A DNA stretch of 63,354 bases from an uncultured Acetatifactor sp. (GCA_944383825.1 CALWRA010000015.1:1-63354); one strand, 5' to 3'. Shown: positions 16,584 to 25,587, counted from the first letter of the stretch. The notes: generated by a model from the sequence alone, not told the origin. Made by a program: numbers and translations.

Positions 16584-17484
16584 GGAAATTTTGAGATCTC
16601 CCTTTTTTTATGTGGGGGACAAGTATAAGCTGATGCCCCAGCTGAAAAAGCTGATGCCGGAAAAGATCGGACAATACATTGAACCTTTTGCGGGTGGGGG
16701 AAGCTCCTTTCTAAACGCCGCGGGAGAGGTCCTTCTCTTAAATGATGTGGATGTCTATGTGATCGCCCTTCACAAGGCCATTGGAGAATATGCCGGAAGA
16801 CAGGAGGAGCTTTTCGGACAGCTCTTTGAGCTCATGGATTTCTATGGTCTTTCTTGCTCCTACAGAAATATCTGCGTACCAAATCAGCTGAAAAAGCAAT
16901 ATGTGAAAACCTATTATTCCAGGTATAATAAGGAGGCGTATCTGAGACTGAGGCAAGATTTTAACCGGGATAAATCCGATTTGCTGAAGCTGTATCTGCT
17001 CTTAATCTACGGATTCAATCACATGATAAGGTTCAACAAAAAAGGCGACTTTAATCTGCCTGTGGGAAATGTGGATTTCAACCAAAATGTGTTCCGGGCT
17101 TTAAAGGATTATCTGGAGTTTACGGGTAGCCACAGCCTGAAATTTTTTCAGACGGATTACGTTGATTTTCTGGAAGCCCTGGAATTTCAGGAGGACTCCT
17201 ATGTATTTTTAGATCCGCCATATCTGATCTCCATGAGTGAATACAATAAGCTGTGGAATGAAAAGAGAGAAGAGGAGCTGTGCGGTTATTTGGATGAGCT
17301 AAACCGGCGGGGAGTGAAATTCGGTATTACAAATCTGATTACTCATAAGGGCAGGATCAACCGTACATTTCTGGAGTGGTCAAAAAAATATATGTCTTAT
17401 GATGTAAGAAGCAATTATATCAGCTTTAACGATAATACCATTAAGGCTGATTCAAGGGAGGTGTTCGTTACCAATTATGGCTGA
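16573..17484 (+). CDS. DNA adenine methyltransferase of an AlwI-type system (second, Dam-like)
   Basis: 303 residues. Motif X is SPFFYVGDKYKLMPQLKKLM, motif I YIEPFAGGGSSFLNA, and motif IV FLDPPYLIS; LLIYGFNHMIRFN and NLPVGN are typical of the Dam/M.DpnII group, many of which act on GATC-containing sites. It overlaps both neighbours (11 bases with the first methylase, 8 with the nuclease), so the three are made in a fixed order with the methylases first, which would protect the host. Confidence 0.93.
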   Translation: MQNKEILRSPFFYVGDKYKLMPQLKKLMPEKIGQYIEPFAGGGSSFLNAAGEVLLLNDVDVYVIALHKAIGEYAGRQEELFGQLFELMDFYGLSCSYRNICVPNQLKKQYVKTYYSRYNKEAYLRLRQDFNRDKSDLLKLYLLLIYGFNHMIRFNKKGDFNLPVGNVDFNQNVFRALKDYLEFTGSHSLKFFQTDYVDFLEALEFQEDSYVFLDPPYLISMSEYNKLWNEKREEELCGYLDELNRRGVKFGITNLITHKGRINRTFLEWSKKYMSYDVRSNYISFNDNTIKADSREVFVTNYG

Positions 17485-19057
17485 GAGAAAAGCTGAGAGA
17501 AAGCCTTTGTCCTTTTCCACCACTATGCGCAATCCTGATAGGATAGCAGGCTTTTTGAACTGTCTGGCGCCTTTTGAAAATCAGATTTTGACGCATGAGT
17601 GCATTATGAATGTGGTTCGAAACGTGATCAGAGAAAAGCTGTATAAGCCCGTTGTTATAGGAAGAGTTCCGGCCCTGAAGCAGATTTATGAGAGCGAGGA
17701 GGAGCGCTTCAGCGACAGGCAGATAGAGGAGATTATCCTGAAAAGTCCTCAAAACCACAAGGAAAGAGGATTTGACTACGGTTGGGATTCCAGGTTTGAC
17801 ACCTTTTTCAAGCTCCCCATGGAGTTTGGCTTTGTGAGATACGCCATGGGCAAACCTGTAGAAATTTCAGCCGCCGGACATATGCTCATCGACGCCATGC
17901 GAAGGCCGGAGCCTGATGAGGAAAAGCTGCGCACGATATTTTTAAATGCCATGATGAAATATCAGAGCAATAACCCATACAGAAAGAACGCCAACGCCAA
18001 TGTGCCTCTCGTGCTGCTTTTGCAGGTGCTCCATTTGCTGAAGCAGGACACAGAGGAGAACGGAGCGGGGGTGTACAGACAAGAGCTGAGTCTTTTTATT
18101 TGCTGGCCGGATAATAATTTCAGAGCGCTGTATGATAAAATCAAGGAAATTAGAAGGACTGTGGGGTATACATATGGAGACGAATATATTTATGAAATCT
18201 GCCTGAAACTTTTGGGCGCTTCGAATCGTCAGAGAAACAGATTTAAAATGTCGCAGATCTGCGGGGAAGCTGTGGACGAATATATCCGTAAGATGAGAAG
18301 CACGGGCGTTATCTCTCTGAGAGGAAACGGCCGTTTTTTGGATTATAATACCTGGGAAATCAGAAAGATAGAATATATTCTGGAGCGCTATGCCCATTAC
18401 GAGTCCTTTGAATCGGAGGAAACGTATTTCAGATATATGGGTTGGGTGGATCCCAGGATGATTGCCATGACCAGCGCCGCTCCTGAGGATACAAGAGAGC
18501 TGAAGAAGCAGACGCTTAAGAAATTTGCAGAGGAGTATTCCCGGGAGATGGTTTTTTCGGAGCTGCGCAAGCTGTGCGGCAAAACGCCGAGCACGGATTA
18601 TATGCTGAAGCTGCTTCCTGCGCCTGTGAGACTGGAGTTTCTTATAGGTGTCGCGCTTGTACAGAATCTGGAGGAGCTGGATGTGCTTCCCGGGTATCCT
18701 GTGGATGACGAGGGGCTGCCCGTCAACACGGCCGGCGGAGGAAGGGCGGACATTATCTGTTGGGATGGAGAGTGCCGGAGTCTGGTGGAGGTAACCTTAA
18801 TGTGCGGCAGACAGGATCAGGTAAGCAACGAGATCGTTCCCATCAGAAGGCATCTGCTGGAGGAGAAAAAAACCATGCCGGATACCTTTTCCGTGTTTAT
18901 TGCGCCGGTTATACATGAGGATGCAAGAGAAATGGCCGCTTGGTATAAATATAGGAATAACCTGGATATTATTCCCTATACTGTTGAGGAATTTATCGGG
19001 AGAGTTCAGAAGATTGGGAAGCTGAAGAGACTTTGCCTTACTGTAAAAGAGGGCTGA
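17477..19057 (+). CDS. AlwI-family type II restriction endonuclease
   Basis: 526 residues. The start FSTTMRNPDRI is the recognisable opening of the AlwI/MlyI/PleI/N.BstNBI family, whose members recognise short asymmetric sites (GGATC or GAGTC) and cut outside them. A PD-(D/E)XK-like core is visible near residues 420-450: GGGRADIICWDGECRSLVEVT. RGFDYGWDSRFDTFFKLP is also family-typical. The predicted site is a GATC-containing asymmetric sequence, by analogy to AlwI and to the Dam-like partner methylase; this is inference. The frame is intact. Confidence 0.92.
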   Translation: MAERKAERKPLSFSTTMRNPDRIAGFLNCLAPFENQILTHECIMNVVRNVIREKLYKPVVIGRVPALKQIYESEEERFSDRQIEEIILKSPQNHKERGFDYGWDSRFDTFFKLPMEFGFVRYAMGKPVEISAAGHMLIDAMRRPEPDEEKLRTIFLNAMMKYQSNNPYRKNANANVPLVLLLQVLHLLKQDTEENGAGVYRQELSLFICWPDNNFRALYDKIKEIRRTVGYTYGDEYIYEICLKLLGASNRQRNRFKMSQICGEAVDEYIRKMRSTGVISLRGNGRFLDYNTWEIRKIEYILERYAHYESFESEETYFRYMGWVDPRMIAMTSAAPEDTRELKKQTLKKFAEEYSREMVFSELRKLCGKTPSTDYMLKLLPAPVRLEFLIGVALVQNLEELDVLPGYPVDDEGLPVNTAGGGRADIICWDGECRSLVEVTLMCGRQDQVSNEIVPIRRHLLEEKKTMPDTFSVFIAPVIHEDAREMAAWYKYRNNLDIIPYTVEEFIGRVQKIGKLKRLCLTVKEG

Positions 19058-19079
19058 CGAGGGATAACGGCCGGCAGGG

Positions 19080-19108
19080 TTGCGGCGGAAGAGCCCCTGT
19101 GCTACAAT
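19080..19108 (+). promoter_or_regulatory. Promoter of the double-Nudix gene
   Basis: TTGCGG at 19080-19085 and TACAAT at 19103-19108, 17 bases apart. Confidence 0.5.
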
Positions 19109-19144
19109 TTATGTAAATACAGGAACAGAAGGAGGGCAGGGCGC

Positions 19145-20173
19145 GTGGCTGAGAGAATGGAGCATATGAGCACGCTGTGCTATCTGAAACGGGATGGGCA
19201 ATATTTAATGCTGCACCGCACAGTGAAGAAAAATGATGTGAACAAGGATAAATGGATTGGGGTGGGAGGACACTTTGAGCTGGGGGAAAGTCCCGAGGAA
19301 TGTATATGCAGGGAGGTAAAGGAGGAAACGGGATATACGCTGACGTCCTTCCGGTACAGAGGGCTGGTCACTTTTTTGTCGGGGAACGGCGTGACGGAAT
19401 ATATGTCTCTGTTTACGGCGGAGGAATTTGAGGGGGTTCCCATTGACTGTGACGAGGGACAGCTTGAATGGATTCCTGCTGAAAGGCTTTGGAGCCTGAA
19501 TCTGTGGGAGGGAGATAAAATCTTTTTCCGTCTTCTTGATGAAGAGAGACCGTTTTTTTCTCTGAAGCTTGTGTACGATGGAAAAAGCAGGCTGACGGAG
19601 GCTGCACTGGATGGGCGCCCTCTTGAGCTGTTCGATGTTCTGGATGAAAACGGGAAACCCACCGGAATTGTCAGAGAGCGCGGAGTGGCGCATCTTGACG
19701 GAAGTCTTCATATGACTGCTCATGTGTGGGTCGTCAGAGAAAGCAAAGAAGGAGGTTACGATGTCCTTTTGCAGAAAAGAAGCCGGGACAAGGACTCCTA
19801 TCCCGGTTGCTATGATGTGTCCGCGGCAGGTCACGTGCGCGCCCCAGAAGGCTGCTTGGAAACTGCGGTGAGAGAACTCTCCGAGGAGCTTGGAATCAGC
19901 GCGGCCCCGGCAGAGCTTCAGTATGTGGGAGAGAGGCGCTGCAAAATTTCCGAAACATTCCATGGACGGCCCTTTTTGGATTATGAGTTGAGCAGGGTGT
20001 ATGTGTATGCCGGGCAGGCGGACATTTCCACCTTGAAGCTGCAGGACGAAGAGGTGGAAGCGGTGTGCTGGATGGCGCTTGCCCAATGTGAGAGACTGGT
20101 GAGGGAAAATACAAAGCCTCACTGTATTTGGCCGGAGGAGCTTGCCATGCTGCGCAGCTTTTTGGGGATTTAG
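19145..20173 (+). CDS. Two-domain Nudix hydrolase (MutT-like plus IDI-like)
   Basis: 342 residues containing two complete Nudix boxes. The first (about 40-62) is GGHFELGESPEECICREVKE followed by ETGY, in an 8-oxo-dGTP-diphosphatase-like domain. The second domain begins ELFDVLDENGKPTG with AHLDGSLHMTAHVWVV, resembling isopentenyl-diphosphate-isomerase-like Nudix proteins, and its box is AAGHVRAPEGCLETAVRELS followed by EELGI. Each half may hydrolyse a different nucleotide-type pyrophosphate; substrates are not predictable. The start is GTG 19145 behind GGAGG; an ATG at 19160 is possible. Confidence 0.9.
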   Translation: MAERMEHMSTLCYLKRDGQYLMLHRTVKKNDVNKDKWIGVGGHFELGESPEECICREVKEETGYTLTSFRYRGLVTFLSGNGVTEYMSLFTAEEFEGVPIDCDEGQLEWIPAERLWSLNLWEGDKIFFRLLDEERPFFSLKLVYDGKSRLTEAALDGRPLELFDVLDENGKPTGIVRERGVAHLDGSLHMTAHVWVVRESKEGGYDVLLQKRSRDKDSYPGCYDVSAAGHVRAPEGCLETAVRELSEELGISAAPAELQYVGERRCKISETFHGRPFLDYELSRVYVYAGQADISTLKLQDEEVEAVCWMALAQCERLVRENTKPHCIWPEELAMLRSFLGI

Positions 20174-20310
20174 AAGGGCCTATCCTATGTAAAACATTTT
20201 TCGATATAATAATGTCTACAGGCATTTTCATATACAACTCACTTTGACAGTGATAAAATGATGTGAAAAATGATTACGCTCAAAAAGGTTCTGAAAGGAG
20301 AGGCGCCGTA

Positions 20311-20913
20311 ATGAATATCTTTGATAAGATGCACAGTGGAGACTTATATTTTCCGGGAGATGAAACCATTTTAAAGGAGCAGTCCCTATGCTTGGAGAGA
20401 CTGTATGATTTTAACGCAACCAGGCCATCGGAGATGAAAAAGAGAGGAGATATGCTCAGAGAGATGTTTGCCGAAATTGGAGAGGGATGTTACATAGAGC
20501 CTCCCCTTCATGCAAATTTTGGAGGAAGGCATGTCCATTTTGGCAAGAATGTTTATGCGAATTTCAATTTGACCCTGGTGGACGACACGCATATTTATGT
20601 GGGCGATTATACAATGTTAGGCCCTAATGTGACTCTGGCTTCAGCGGGACACCCCATTGAACCCGGCCTCAGACAGGGGGGCTATCAATACAATATGCCC
20701 ATCCGCATCGGAAAAAACTGCTGGATCGGCGCGGGGGCCGTTATACTGCCGGGAATCACCATAGGAGACGATACGGTAATCGGCGCGGGCAGTGTGGTCA
20801 CTAAGGATATTCCATCCGGTGTGGTGGCCGTGGGGAATCCCTGCAGAGTGCTTCGTCCGGTAAACGAGCATGACAAAAAGTATTACTTTAAGGACAGAAA
20901 AATTGTATTGTGA
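20311..20913 (+). CDS. Sugar O-acetyltransferase (Maa/LacA-like)
   Basis: About 200 residues. The N-terminal helical part (MNIFDKMHSGDLYFPGDE...) is the maltose-acetyltransferase cap domain and the rest is a left-handed beta-helix with hexapeptide repeats. LASAGHPIEP holds the catalytic histidine, and GKNCWIGAGAVILPGITIG is the acetyl-CoA-binding coil. It transfers acetyl from acetyl-CoA to a sugar hydroxyl. The ATG at 20311 follows AAGGAGAGG; an upstream in-frame ATG at 20263 lacks a site. Confidence 0.92.
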   Translation: MNIFDKMHSGDLYFPGDETILKEQSLCLERLYDFNATRPSEMKKRGDMLREMFAEIGEGCYIEPPLHANFGGRHVHFGKNVYANFNLTLVDDTHIYVGDYTMLGPNVTLASAGHPIEPGLRQGGYQYNMPIRIGKNCWIGAGAVILPGITIGDDTVIGAGSVVTKDIPSGVVAVGNPCRVLRPVNEHDKKYYFKDRKIVL

Positions 20914-21029
20914 CATGGTTACAGACCGGGGATGATAAAGGAGATATAATGCTGCCATAACAGGGCTCATAAAGGAAAAAGAATAAGGAGTCTGAAAAAC
21001 AATGGTTTTGTATGGAAAGGAGAAATATT

Positions 21030-21341
21030 ATGGCAGCGCTGCATATAACAAGTGAAAATTTTGAAGAGGAGGTACTTCAGTCCTCCCAGCCTGTACTGGT
21101 GGATTTCTGGGCGGAGTGGTGCGGGCCCTGCAGAATGATGCTTCCGGTTGTGGAGGAGCTGGCGGGAGAGCTGAAAAATGCGAAGGTCTGCAAAATCAAT
21201 GTGGATGAGCAGCCTCAGCTGGCAGCCAAATACAGAGTTATGACGATTCCCACGCTGATGGTGGTAAAGGATGGGAAGGTAATGTCCACCTCCGTGGGCG
21301 TAAAATCTAAGGCTGCCGTGCTGAAAATGCTGGATGCGTAA
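21030..21341 (+). CDS. trxA: Thioredoxin
   Basis: 103 residues with VDFWAEWCGPCRMMLPVVEE (redox pair Cys31/Cys34), the VDEQPQLAAKYRV segment and the cis-proline in IPTLMV. It is a cytosolic dithiol reductant and could serve the BCP peroxidase and other enzymes here. AAGGAGA precedes the ATG at 21030. It converges on a Crp/Fnr regulator. Confidence 0.95.
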   Translation: MAALHITSENFEEEVLQSSQPVLVDFWAEWCGPCRMMLPVVEELAGELKNAKVCKINVDEQPQLAAKYRVMTIPTLMVVKDGKVMSTSVGVKSKAAVLKMLDA

Positions 21342-21370
21342 TGCCATGGGCGCCGTATTGCGGCACCGGG

Positions 21371-22048
21371 TTAACTGATCAGAGAGCGCAGTCTCTTTGG
21401 ATCTTTTATGGTGATGCCACCCCGGGATAAAGAGACAAGACCCTCCTTGGAAAAATAATTCAGCATACGGGAAACCACTTCCCTGGCGGACCCCATGTTT
21501 CGAGCAATCCTTTCGTGGGTAGTACGGATCAGAGGACTGCCGGATCTGGCGGCTTCTTCCAACAGATAGGAAGCCAGCCGTTTGTCAAAACTGATAAACA
21601 AAATCTGCTGAAGGGTCCACATCACATCCGAAAACCGCTCTGCCGCCAGCTGATAGCTGAACAGCTCCACATATACGTTTTCGGAAGAGAGACGGGAAAA
21701 CAAAGGGGAGCCTATCCGGATTATTTCACAGTCCGTCTCAGCGTCAACAAAGACGTCAAAACAGATGGATTGAAGCACACAGGAGGCGGAAAGGATGCAG
21801 ATGTCCCCGGGGTCCAAGCGGTATAAGGTAATTTCACGACCCTCGTCGGAGATAATATAGGTGCGCAGGAAGCCGTTCTTTATGAGCAGGACTCCTGCGC
21901 ATTCATTTTCGGAGGAATGTATGGTCTGTCCCTGAGCAAACCGGTTGATTCTGGCCTCCCGGGAAAGCAGTTCCTTTTGGAAAGCGCTCAGACGATCCCA
22001 AAAAGGCAAACTTTTTTGAAGAAAATCAAAATCTTCAGGCTGCAGCAT
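21371..22048 (-). CDS. Crp/Fnr-family transcriptional regulator
   Basis: 225 residues. A cyclic-nucleotide-binding-like domain (GVLLIKNGFLRTYI, ITLYRLDPGDICIL) is followed by a winged helix with RTTHERIARNMGSAREVVSR and LSRGGITI. One cysteine pair near ILSASCVLQSICFDV resembles the mid-domain cysteines of some clostridial redox-sensing members, but no Fnr-type N-terminal cluster is present. It is divergent from the DnaJ-like gene and may respond to oxidants or metabolites; the target is unknown. Confidence 0.88.
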   Translation of the reverse strand: MLQPEDFDFLQKSLPFWDRLSAFQKELLSREARINRFAQGQTIHSSENECAGVLLIKNGFLRTYIISDEGREITLYRLDPGDICILSASCVLQSICFDVFVDAETDCEIIRIGSPLFSRLSSENVYVELFSYQLAAERFSDVMWTLQQILFISFDKRLASYLLEEAARSGSPLIRTTHERIARNMGSAREVVSRMLNYFSKEGLVSLSRGGITIKDPKRLRSLIS

Positions 22049-22230
22049 GAAAGTCTCCTTTCTTCAGGCTGCGTTTTTGTTCATGGCAATAGGAAGCTGA
22101 AAAAGCGTGCTTCCTGCTGCCGGGTTTACAGCCGGTATAAGCGACTCTTCCTAAAGTATAGCATATAACGGCTCTGAATAGAAGCAAATTAAATTTATCT
22201 TTTTTTAACAATTTTCCGCTGCAGGTTCTA

Positions 22231-22259
22231 TTGACGGAAGAAAAAGCGAATGTTATATT
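22231..22259 (+). promoter_or_regulatory. Promoter of the DnaJ-like gene
   Basis: TTGACG at 22231-22236 and TATATT at 22254-22259 are 17 bases apart, about 80 bases before the coding start. No CIRCE is seen here. Confidence 0.65.
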
Positions 22260-22338
22260 ACAAATAGAACAAAATAAATTCATTTACCGGAGAGACCGTA
22301 AAGCGGACTCATCCATTGAAAGACAGAGGGTGGTAAGA

Positions 22339-23322
22339 TTGCGTAAAAAGAGAGATTATTATGAAATCCTTGGCGTGGGGAAGAACGCGGATGGGGCAGC
22401 CATAAAAAAAGCATATCGAAAGATGGTGAAACAATATCATCCCGACAGCAACAGGGGAAATCCCCAGGCAGAAGAAAAATTTAAAGAAATTACGGAAGCA
22501 TATGATATTTTAAGTGATGAAAAAAAGAGAAAGCTCTATGACCGGTTTGGTCACGCAGCTTTTGAGGATGGGGGGACCGGGGCGGAGGCGTACGGACAGA
22601 GCGCAGATCCCTTTGGAAGTATGGGAGGAGGAGCCTACAGGGAATATCATTTTGAAGGCGGACAGGATGTGGATGATCTGCTGAAGGATCTTTTCGGAGG
22701 TGCTTTTGGCGGAGGAAATTTCCATGGAGATCCTTTCCGGAGAGATGGATTTCAGGATTTTGGAATGAATGGAGAGGATCTTCACGCGCAGGTGGAGCTT
22801 ACCTTTGAGGAGGCGGCTTTCGGCGGAACAAAGACCATTCGTTTGAAGGATGAAAGAGGTTCCGTACAGTCTCTTGAGGTAAAGATACCTGCAGGCATTG
22901 AGTCGGGAAAGACCATCCGCTTAAGCGGGAGAGGTATGCCTGGAGCCGGCGGAGGAAAGCCCGGAGATCTTCTCTTAAAGGTTACCGTGCAGGAAAAACC
23001 GGGCTTTAGAAGAGAGGGGATGGATGTGTACACAACGGCCCGAATTCCCTTTACCACAGCCGTTTTTGGCGGTGAAGTCCGGATACAGACCATTTACGGA
23101 GAGGTTTTGTGCAAAATCAAGGAGGGTACCCAGCCTGGGACGAAAATTCGCCTGAAGGGCAAGGGAATTGCCGCTATGAAGAACCCAAGCCAGAAGGGGG
23201 ATCAATATACAACCATAGAAATCCGACTCCCGGACAGCCTGAGCCCGGAAGCCGCACAGAAGCTCAGAGAATTTGAACAGCTTCAGAAAAAACAGGGATT
23301 TCAGAAGGGACATGTAGCGTAA
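22339..23322 (+). CDS. DnaJ-like chaperone without zinc finger (CbpA type)
   Basis: About 327 residues. The J domain RDYYEILGVGKNADGAAIKK has the HPD triad (His34-Pro35-Asp36), a glycine-rich region follows (GSMGGGAYRE, GGAFGGGNF), and two C-terminal substrate-binding domains start at DLHAQVELTFEEAAFGGTK. The four CxxCxGxG repeats of full DnaJ are absent, so it is a CbpA/type B J protein that would stimulate DnaK. The start is most likely the TTG at 22339 (GAGGGTGG upstream); no ATG is placed correctly. A terminator overlaps its stop. Confidence 0.9.
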   Translation: MRKKRDYYEILGVGKNADGAAIKKAYRKMVKQYHPDSNRGNPQAEEKFKEITEAYDILSDEKKRKLYDRFGHAAFEDGGTGAEAYGQSADPFGSMGGGAYREYHFEGGQDVDDLLKDLFGGAFGGGNFHGDPFRRDGFQDFGMNGEDLHAQVELTFEEAAFGGTKTIRLKDERGSVQSLEVKIPAGIESGKTIRLSGRGMPGAGGGKPGDLLLKVTVQEKPGFRREGMDVYTTARIPFTTAVFGGEVRIQTIYGEVLCKIKEGTQPGTKIRLKGKGIAAMKNPSQKGDQYTTIEIRLPDSLSPEAAQKLREFEQLQKKQGFQKGHVA

Positions 23323-23338
23323 TACATGTCTCTTTTTG
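23306..23338 (+). terminator. Terminator overlapping the DnaJ-like stop codon
   Basis: GACATGTA at about 23309-23316 pairs with TACATGTC at 23323-23330, followed by TCTTTTT. Confidence 0.7.
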
Positions 23339-23371
23339 GAATCACTGAAAGCGTCCGCGCTTTTGTTTTCA

Positions 23372-23680
23372 TTATTCCATCCGCAGGCGTTCCACAATAC
23401 TATGCTTTTCCACATTTCTGAAACATAAATACGGGATAAGCAGGGCAAGCACCAGCGGAATGGGCGCGCATACCACCAGGAGCAGCAGCGTGAAGCGGAA
23501 GGTGGTGAAGCCTCCTGCCACCAGAGCACGGACTCCAATGCCCACGGCCAGTGCGCCAAGAAGGTAGGAGGCCGCCAATGTGATGGCTATATAGTAAAGC
23601 CCTTCATTTACCAGCATTCGGTTCAACTGTCGTTTTGTCATGCCAACGCTTTGGATGACTGCGAACTCTCGTCTGCATTG
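23372..23680 (-). pseudogene. C-terminal fragment of an FtsX-type ABC permease
   Basis: The frame reads RREFAVIQSVGMTKRQLNRM, then LYYIAITLAASYLLG and a final hydrophobic helix ending NVEKHSIVERLRME. This is the last ~100 residues of a MacB/FtsX-family permease of the kind paired with antimicrobial-peptide-sensing regulators. Nothing resembling the rest of the permease lies upstream; the sequence before RREFAV is unrelated. It is a remnant. Confidence 0.82.
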
Positions 23681-23795
23681 ATCGCCTGTTATGCAGTGCC
23701 CCTTATTTTTTTCCTGCTAATGGGGTGAATTTTCACCTCGGTGATGCCGGAAACGAAAAGCGCTCTGATACAGGCCATGATCGTAATGGGAGCTT

Positions 23796-24020
23796 TTATT
23801 GGATTGCCGCCGCCGCAGAAAGCGTCAGAATGAGGGACAGGGTGATCCACAGAGTGGTCAGGCTGAAGGTGCATACCGCCGCCCGTTGTCTGCCGACGGC
23901 CCTGGAAACCAGCAAATTAAGAAAGTTCAGTAGTGCGATTCCCATGAGCGCTGCGCTTACGGTCAGTTGTGTAAGCACTGTGTTCAGCCGGGCGCTGTTG
24001 TAGGCGAGATTATTTTCCAA
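23796..24020 (-). pseudogene. Truncated two-helix membrane fragment after the response regulator
   Basis: 74 codons from an ATG that overlaps the end of the response-regulator gene. Two hydrophobic stretches (TQLTVSAALMGIALLNFLNL and TLWITLSLILTLSAAAA) are followed by a stop. Its position is that of a sensor kinase and the overlap is typical of such pairs, but no kinase domain remains; the first helix region also resembles FtsX. I regard it as the broken start of a kinase or a kinase/permease fusion scrap. Confidence 0.45.
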
Positions 24021-24640
24021 AGCCTCCGCCCTCCTGTCCAGATATAGCCCATGCCCCGCACAGTTTTGATATAGGAATGGGATTTGTCTTCAATTTTGGC
24101 TCTCAGACGATTCATGGTTACGGTCAAAGTATGGTCGTCAATAAAATTTCCTGTGCCGTCCCAGAGACGGTCCAGAATCCTCTGCCTTGTCAAAATCATG
24201 TTTGGGTTTTCCGTCAGAACCTTCAGAAGCCTATATTCATTCGGTGTGATGGCCGGCTTTTCTCTGCCCCGCCTGGCTGTGAGCGCCGAAAAGTCCGGGA
24301 TCAGATACCCATCGCTCCAACAAGCCGCTTGGGGCGCCGTATTCTGTCCCAGACGGCTCAGCGCGACTTCCACCCGCTTTTTCAGGATCCGCATATGAAA
24401 GGGCTTTGTCACGTAATCCTCCGCATCCATGTCAAATCCTGTGAGCATATGCTGCTCCAGGTCATTGGCGGTTAGAATAATTACCGGCAGCGCCAGGGAA
24501 AAATTTTCATGCTCCAGTAAATAACGTGCCTTGGCAAAGCTGTAGGCAGGCACGGAGGAATAGCCCGCCGTGTCCATTTCAAAGCACAGGCCCGCGCTCA
24601 GGGTCAGATCATCTTCTACGATCAAAATGCGTTCCATCAT
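23984..24640 (-). CDS. OmpR-family response regulator lacking its phosphoacceptor segment
   Basis: 218 residues. The receiver starts ILIVEDDLTL with the acidic pair, but ENFSLAL (residues 45-51) joins directly to PVIILTANDLE; about two dozen residues that normally carry the phosphoacceptor aspartate and the helix after it are missing without a frameshift. The switch lysine (VTKPF, Lys79) remains. The winged-helix DNA-binding domain is complete (NEYRLLKVLTENPNMILTRQ, VRGMGYIW). As encoded it cannot be phosphorylated in the usual way. It lies in a decaying sensor/permease locus, so loss of function is the simplest reading. Confidence 0.85.
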   Translation of the reverse strand: MMERILIVEDDLTLSAGLCFEMDTAGYSSVPAYSFAKARYLLEHENFSLALPVIILTANDLEQHMLTGFDMDAEDYVTKPFHMRILKKRVEVALSRLGQNTAPQAACWSDGYLIPDFSALTARRGREKPAITPNEYRLLKVLTENPNMILTRQRILDRLWDGTGNFIDDHTLTVTMNRLRAKIEDKSHSYIKTVRGMGYIWTGGRRLWKIISPTTAPG

Positions 24641-24770
24641 TTTCCTAGTTTGTTTCTTTCATACGCCTGCGGTTAATGCTTTTGATAACGGAACAGGGAC
24701 GTCGGCATGGCGTTTGAGACGAAATTAGTATGGCACGAGGCTTCGGCTTTTCTATAGTAGATTGGCGTAT

Positions 24771-24799
24771 TTGTGCGCCTTCAAAAATTTTGTTATAAT
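24771..24799 (+). promoter_or_regulatory. Promoter of the lipoprotein/sigma-factor operon
   Basis: TTGTGC at 24771-24776 and TATAAT at 24794-24799, spaced 17 bases. Confidence 0.6.
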
Positions 24800-24876
24800 T
24801 TTTTCTGGAATTTTCGTCGAATGCCCGGCCTCGTCCGTCTAATAGATGTAAGAGAAAAAATAAAGGAGAAAAAATT

Positions 24877-25587
24877 ATGAAAAAACACACAGTATCTATT
24901 TTGATTATGGCGGTAGCTCTGGTATTTATGGCCGGCTGCGCAGAGGGAGGGGAAAATACCGGGACACAGACGCAAATGGTGGAGAGTGATTCCCAGGATT
25001 ACGGAGATGCAGATACAGACATTACGGAGCCGAATGCCGAAATTCCAGATATGGATGGAATTTCCGCCGCTGCGTTTGACTGGCTTCCGACAGGCGTAGA
25101 GCAGAAAAAGTCGGAAACAGAGCCTAATGAAGAGCTTAGCAGATTAATAATCGAATATTTTGAAATTCCGGACGATGAGCTGGCTAATACCAGATATTAT
25201 TATAATTATGTAGATTTGGATGGCAATGGGAAAAATGAGATCTTTACAGTTGTAGTGGGAAGCTATACCAGCGGCTCCGGTGGTTCATCCGCTCTTTGGT
25301 GTGAAGAGCAGGACGGAGCATTGGCCGTGAAGCAGGAGCTTACGCTGATAAACATGCCGGTGATTGTGGCCGACAATGAAGAAAATGGGCCAAAGAGCTT
25401 GATTCTGGAGCGTTCCGGCGGAGGAGCGGAGACGGAGTATGTGGAGCTTATCTGCGAGGACGGAGTGTATACGAATGTTTCTGATGCAGAGCCGGCGGCA
25501 GGTTTGGAAGATATTAGCGGCGTGGCCATTCTCTGCAATGATCTGGCGGATGATATGCAGACGGGAAATTATCTGACGCTTGAGTAA
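24877..25587 (+). CDS. Secreted lipoprotein, unknown function
   Basis: 236 residues. The signal peptide ends FMAGC, giving a lipidated cysteine at about residue 21, and an acidic low-complexity stretch follows (to about residue 75). Then a folded domain begins with EELSRLIIEYFEIPDDEL and contains YVDLDGNGKNEIF, an Asp-rich calcium-loop-like motif as in FG-GAP or dockerin-type repeats. I do not recognise the family further. AAAGGAGAA precedes the ATG. It sits 82 bases before an ECF sigma gene and may belong to the same envelope-stress unit. Confidence 0.75.
   Translation: MKKHTVSILIMAVALVFMAGCAEGGENTGTQTQMVESDSQDYGDADTDITEPNAEIPDMDGISAAAFDWLPTGVEQKKSETEPNEELSRLIIEYFEIPDDELANTRYYYNYVDLDGNGKNEIFTVVVGSYTSGSGGSSALWCEEQDGALAVKQELTLINMPVIVADNEENGPKSLILERSGGGAETEYVELICEDGVYTNVSDAEPAAGLEDISGVAILCNDLADDMQTGNYLTLE

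Noticed and set aside
24641..24770. RNA gene or riboswitch before the lipoprotein gene
   Set aside because: No stable conserved fold or known aptamer motif was recognisable; only a promoter is supported.
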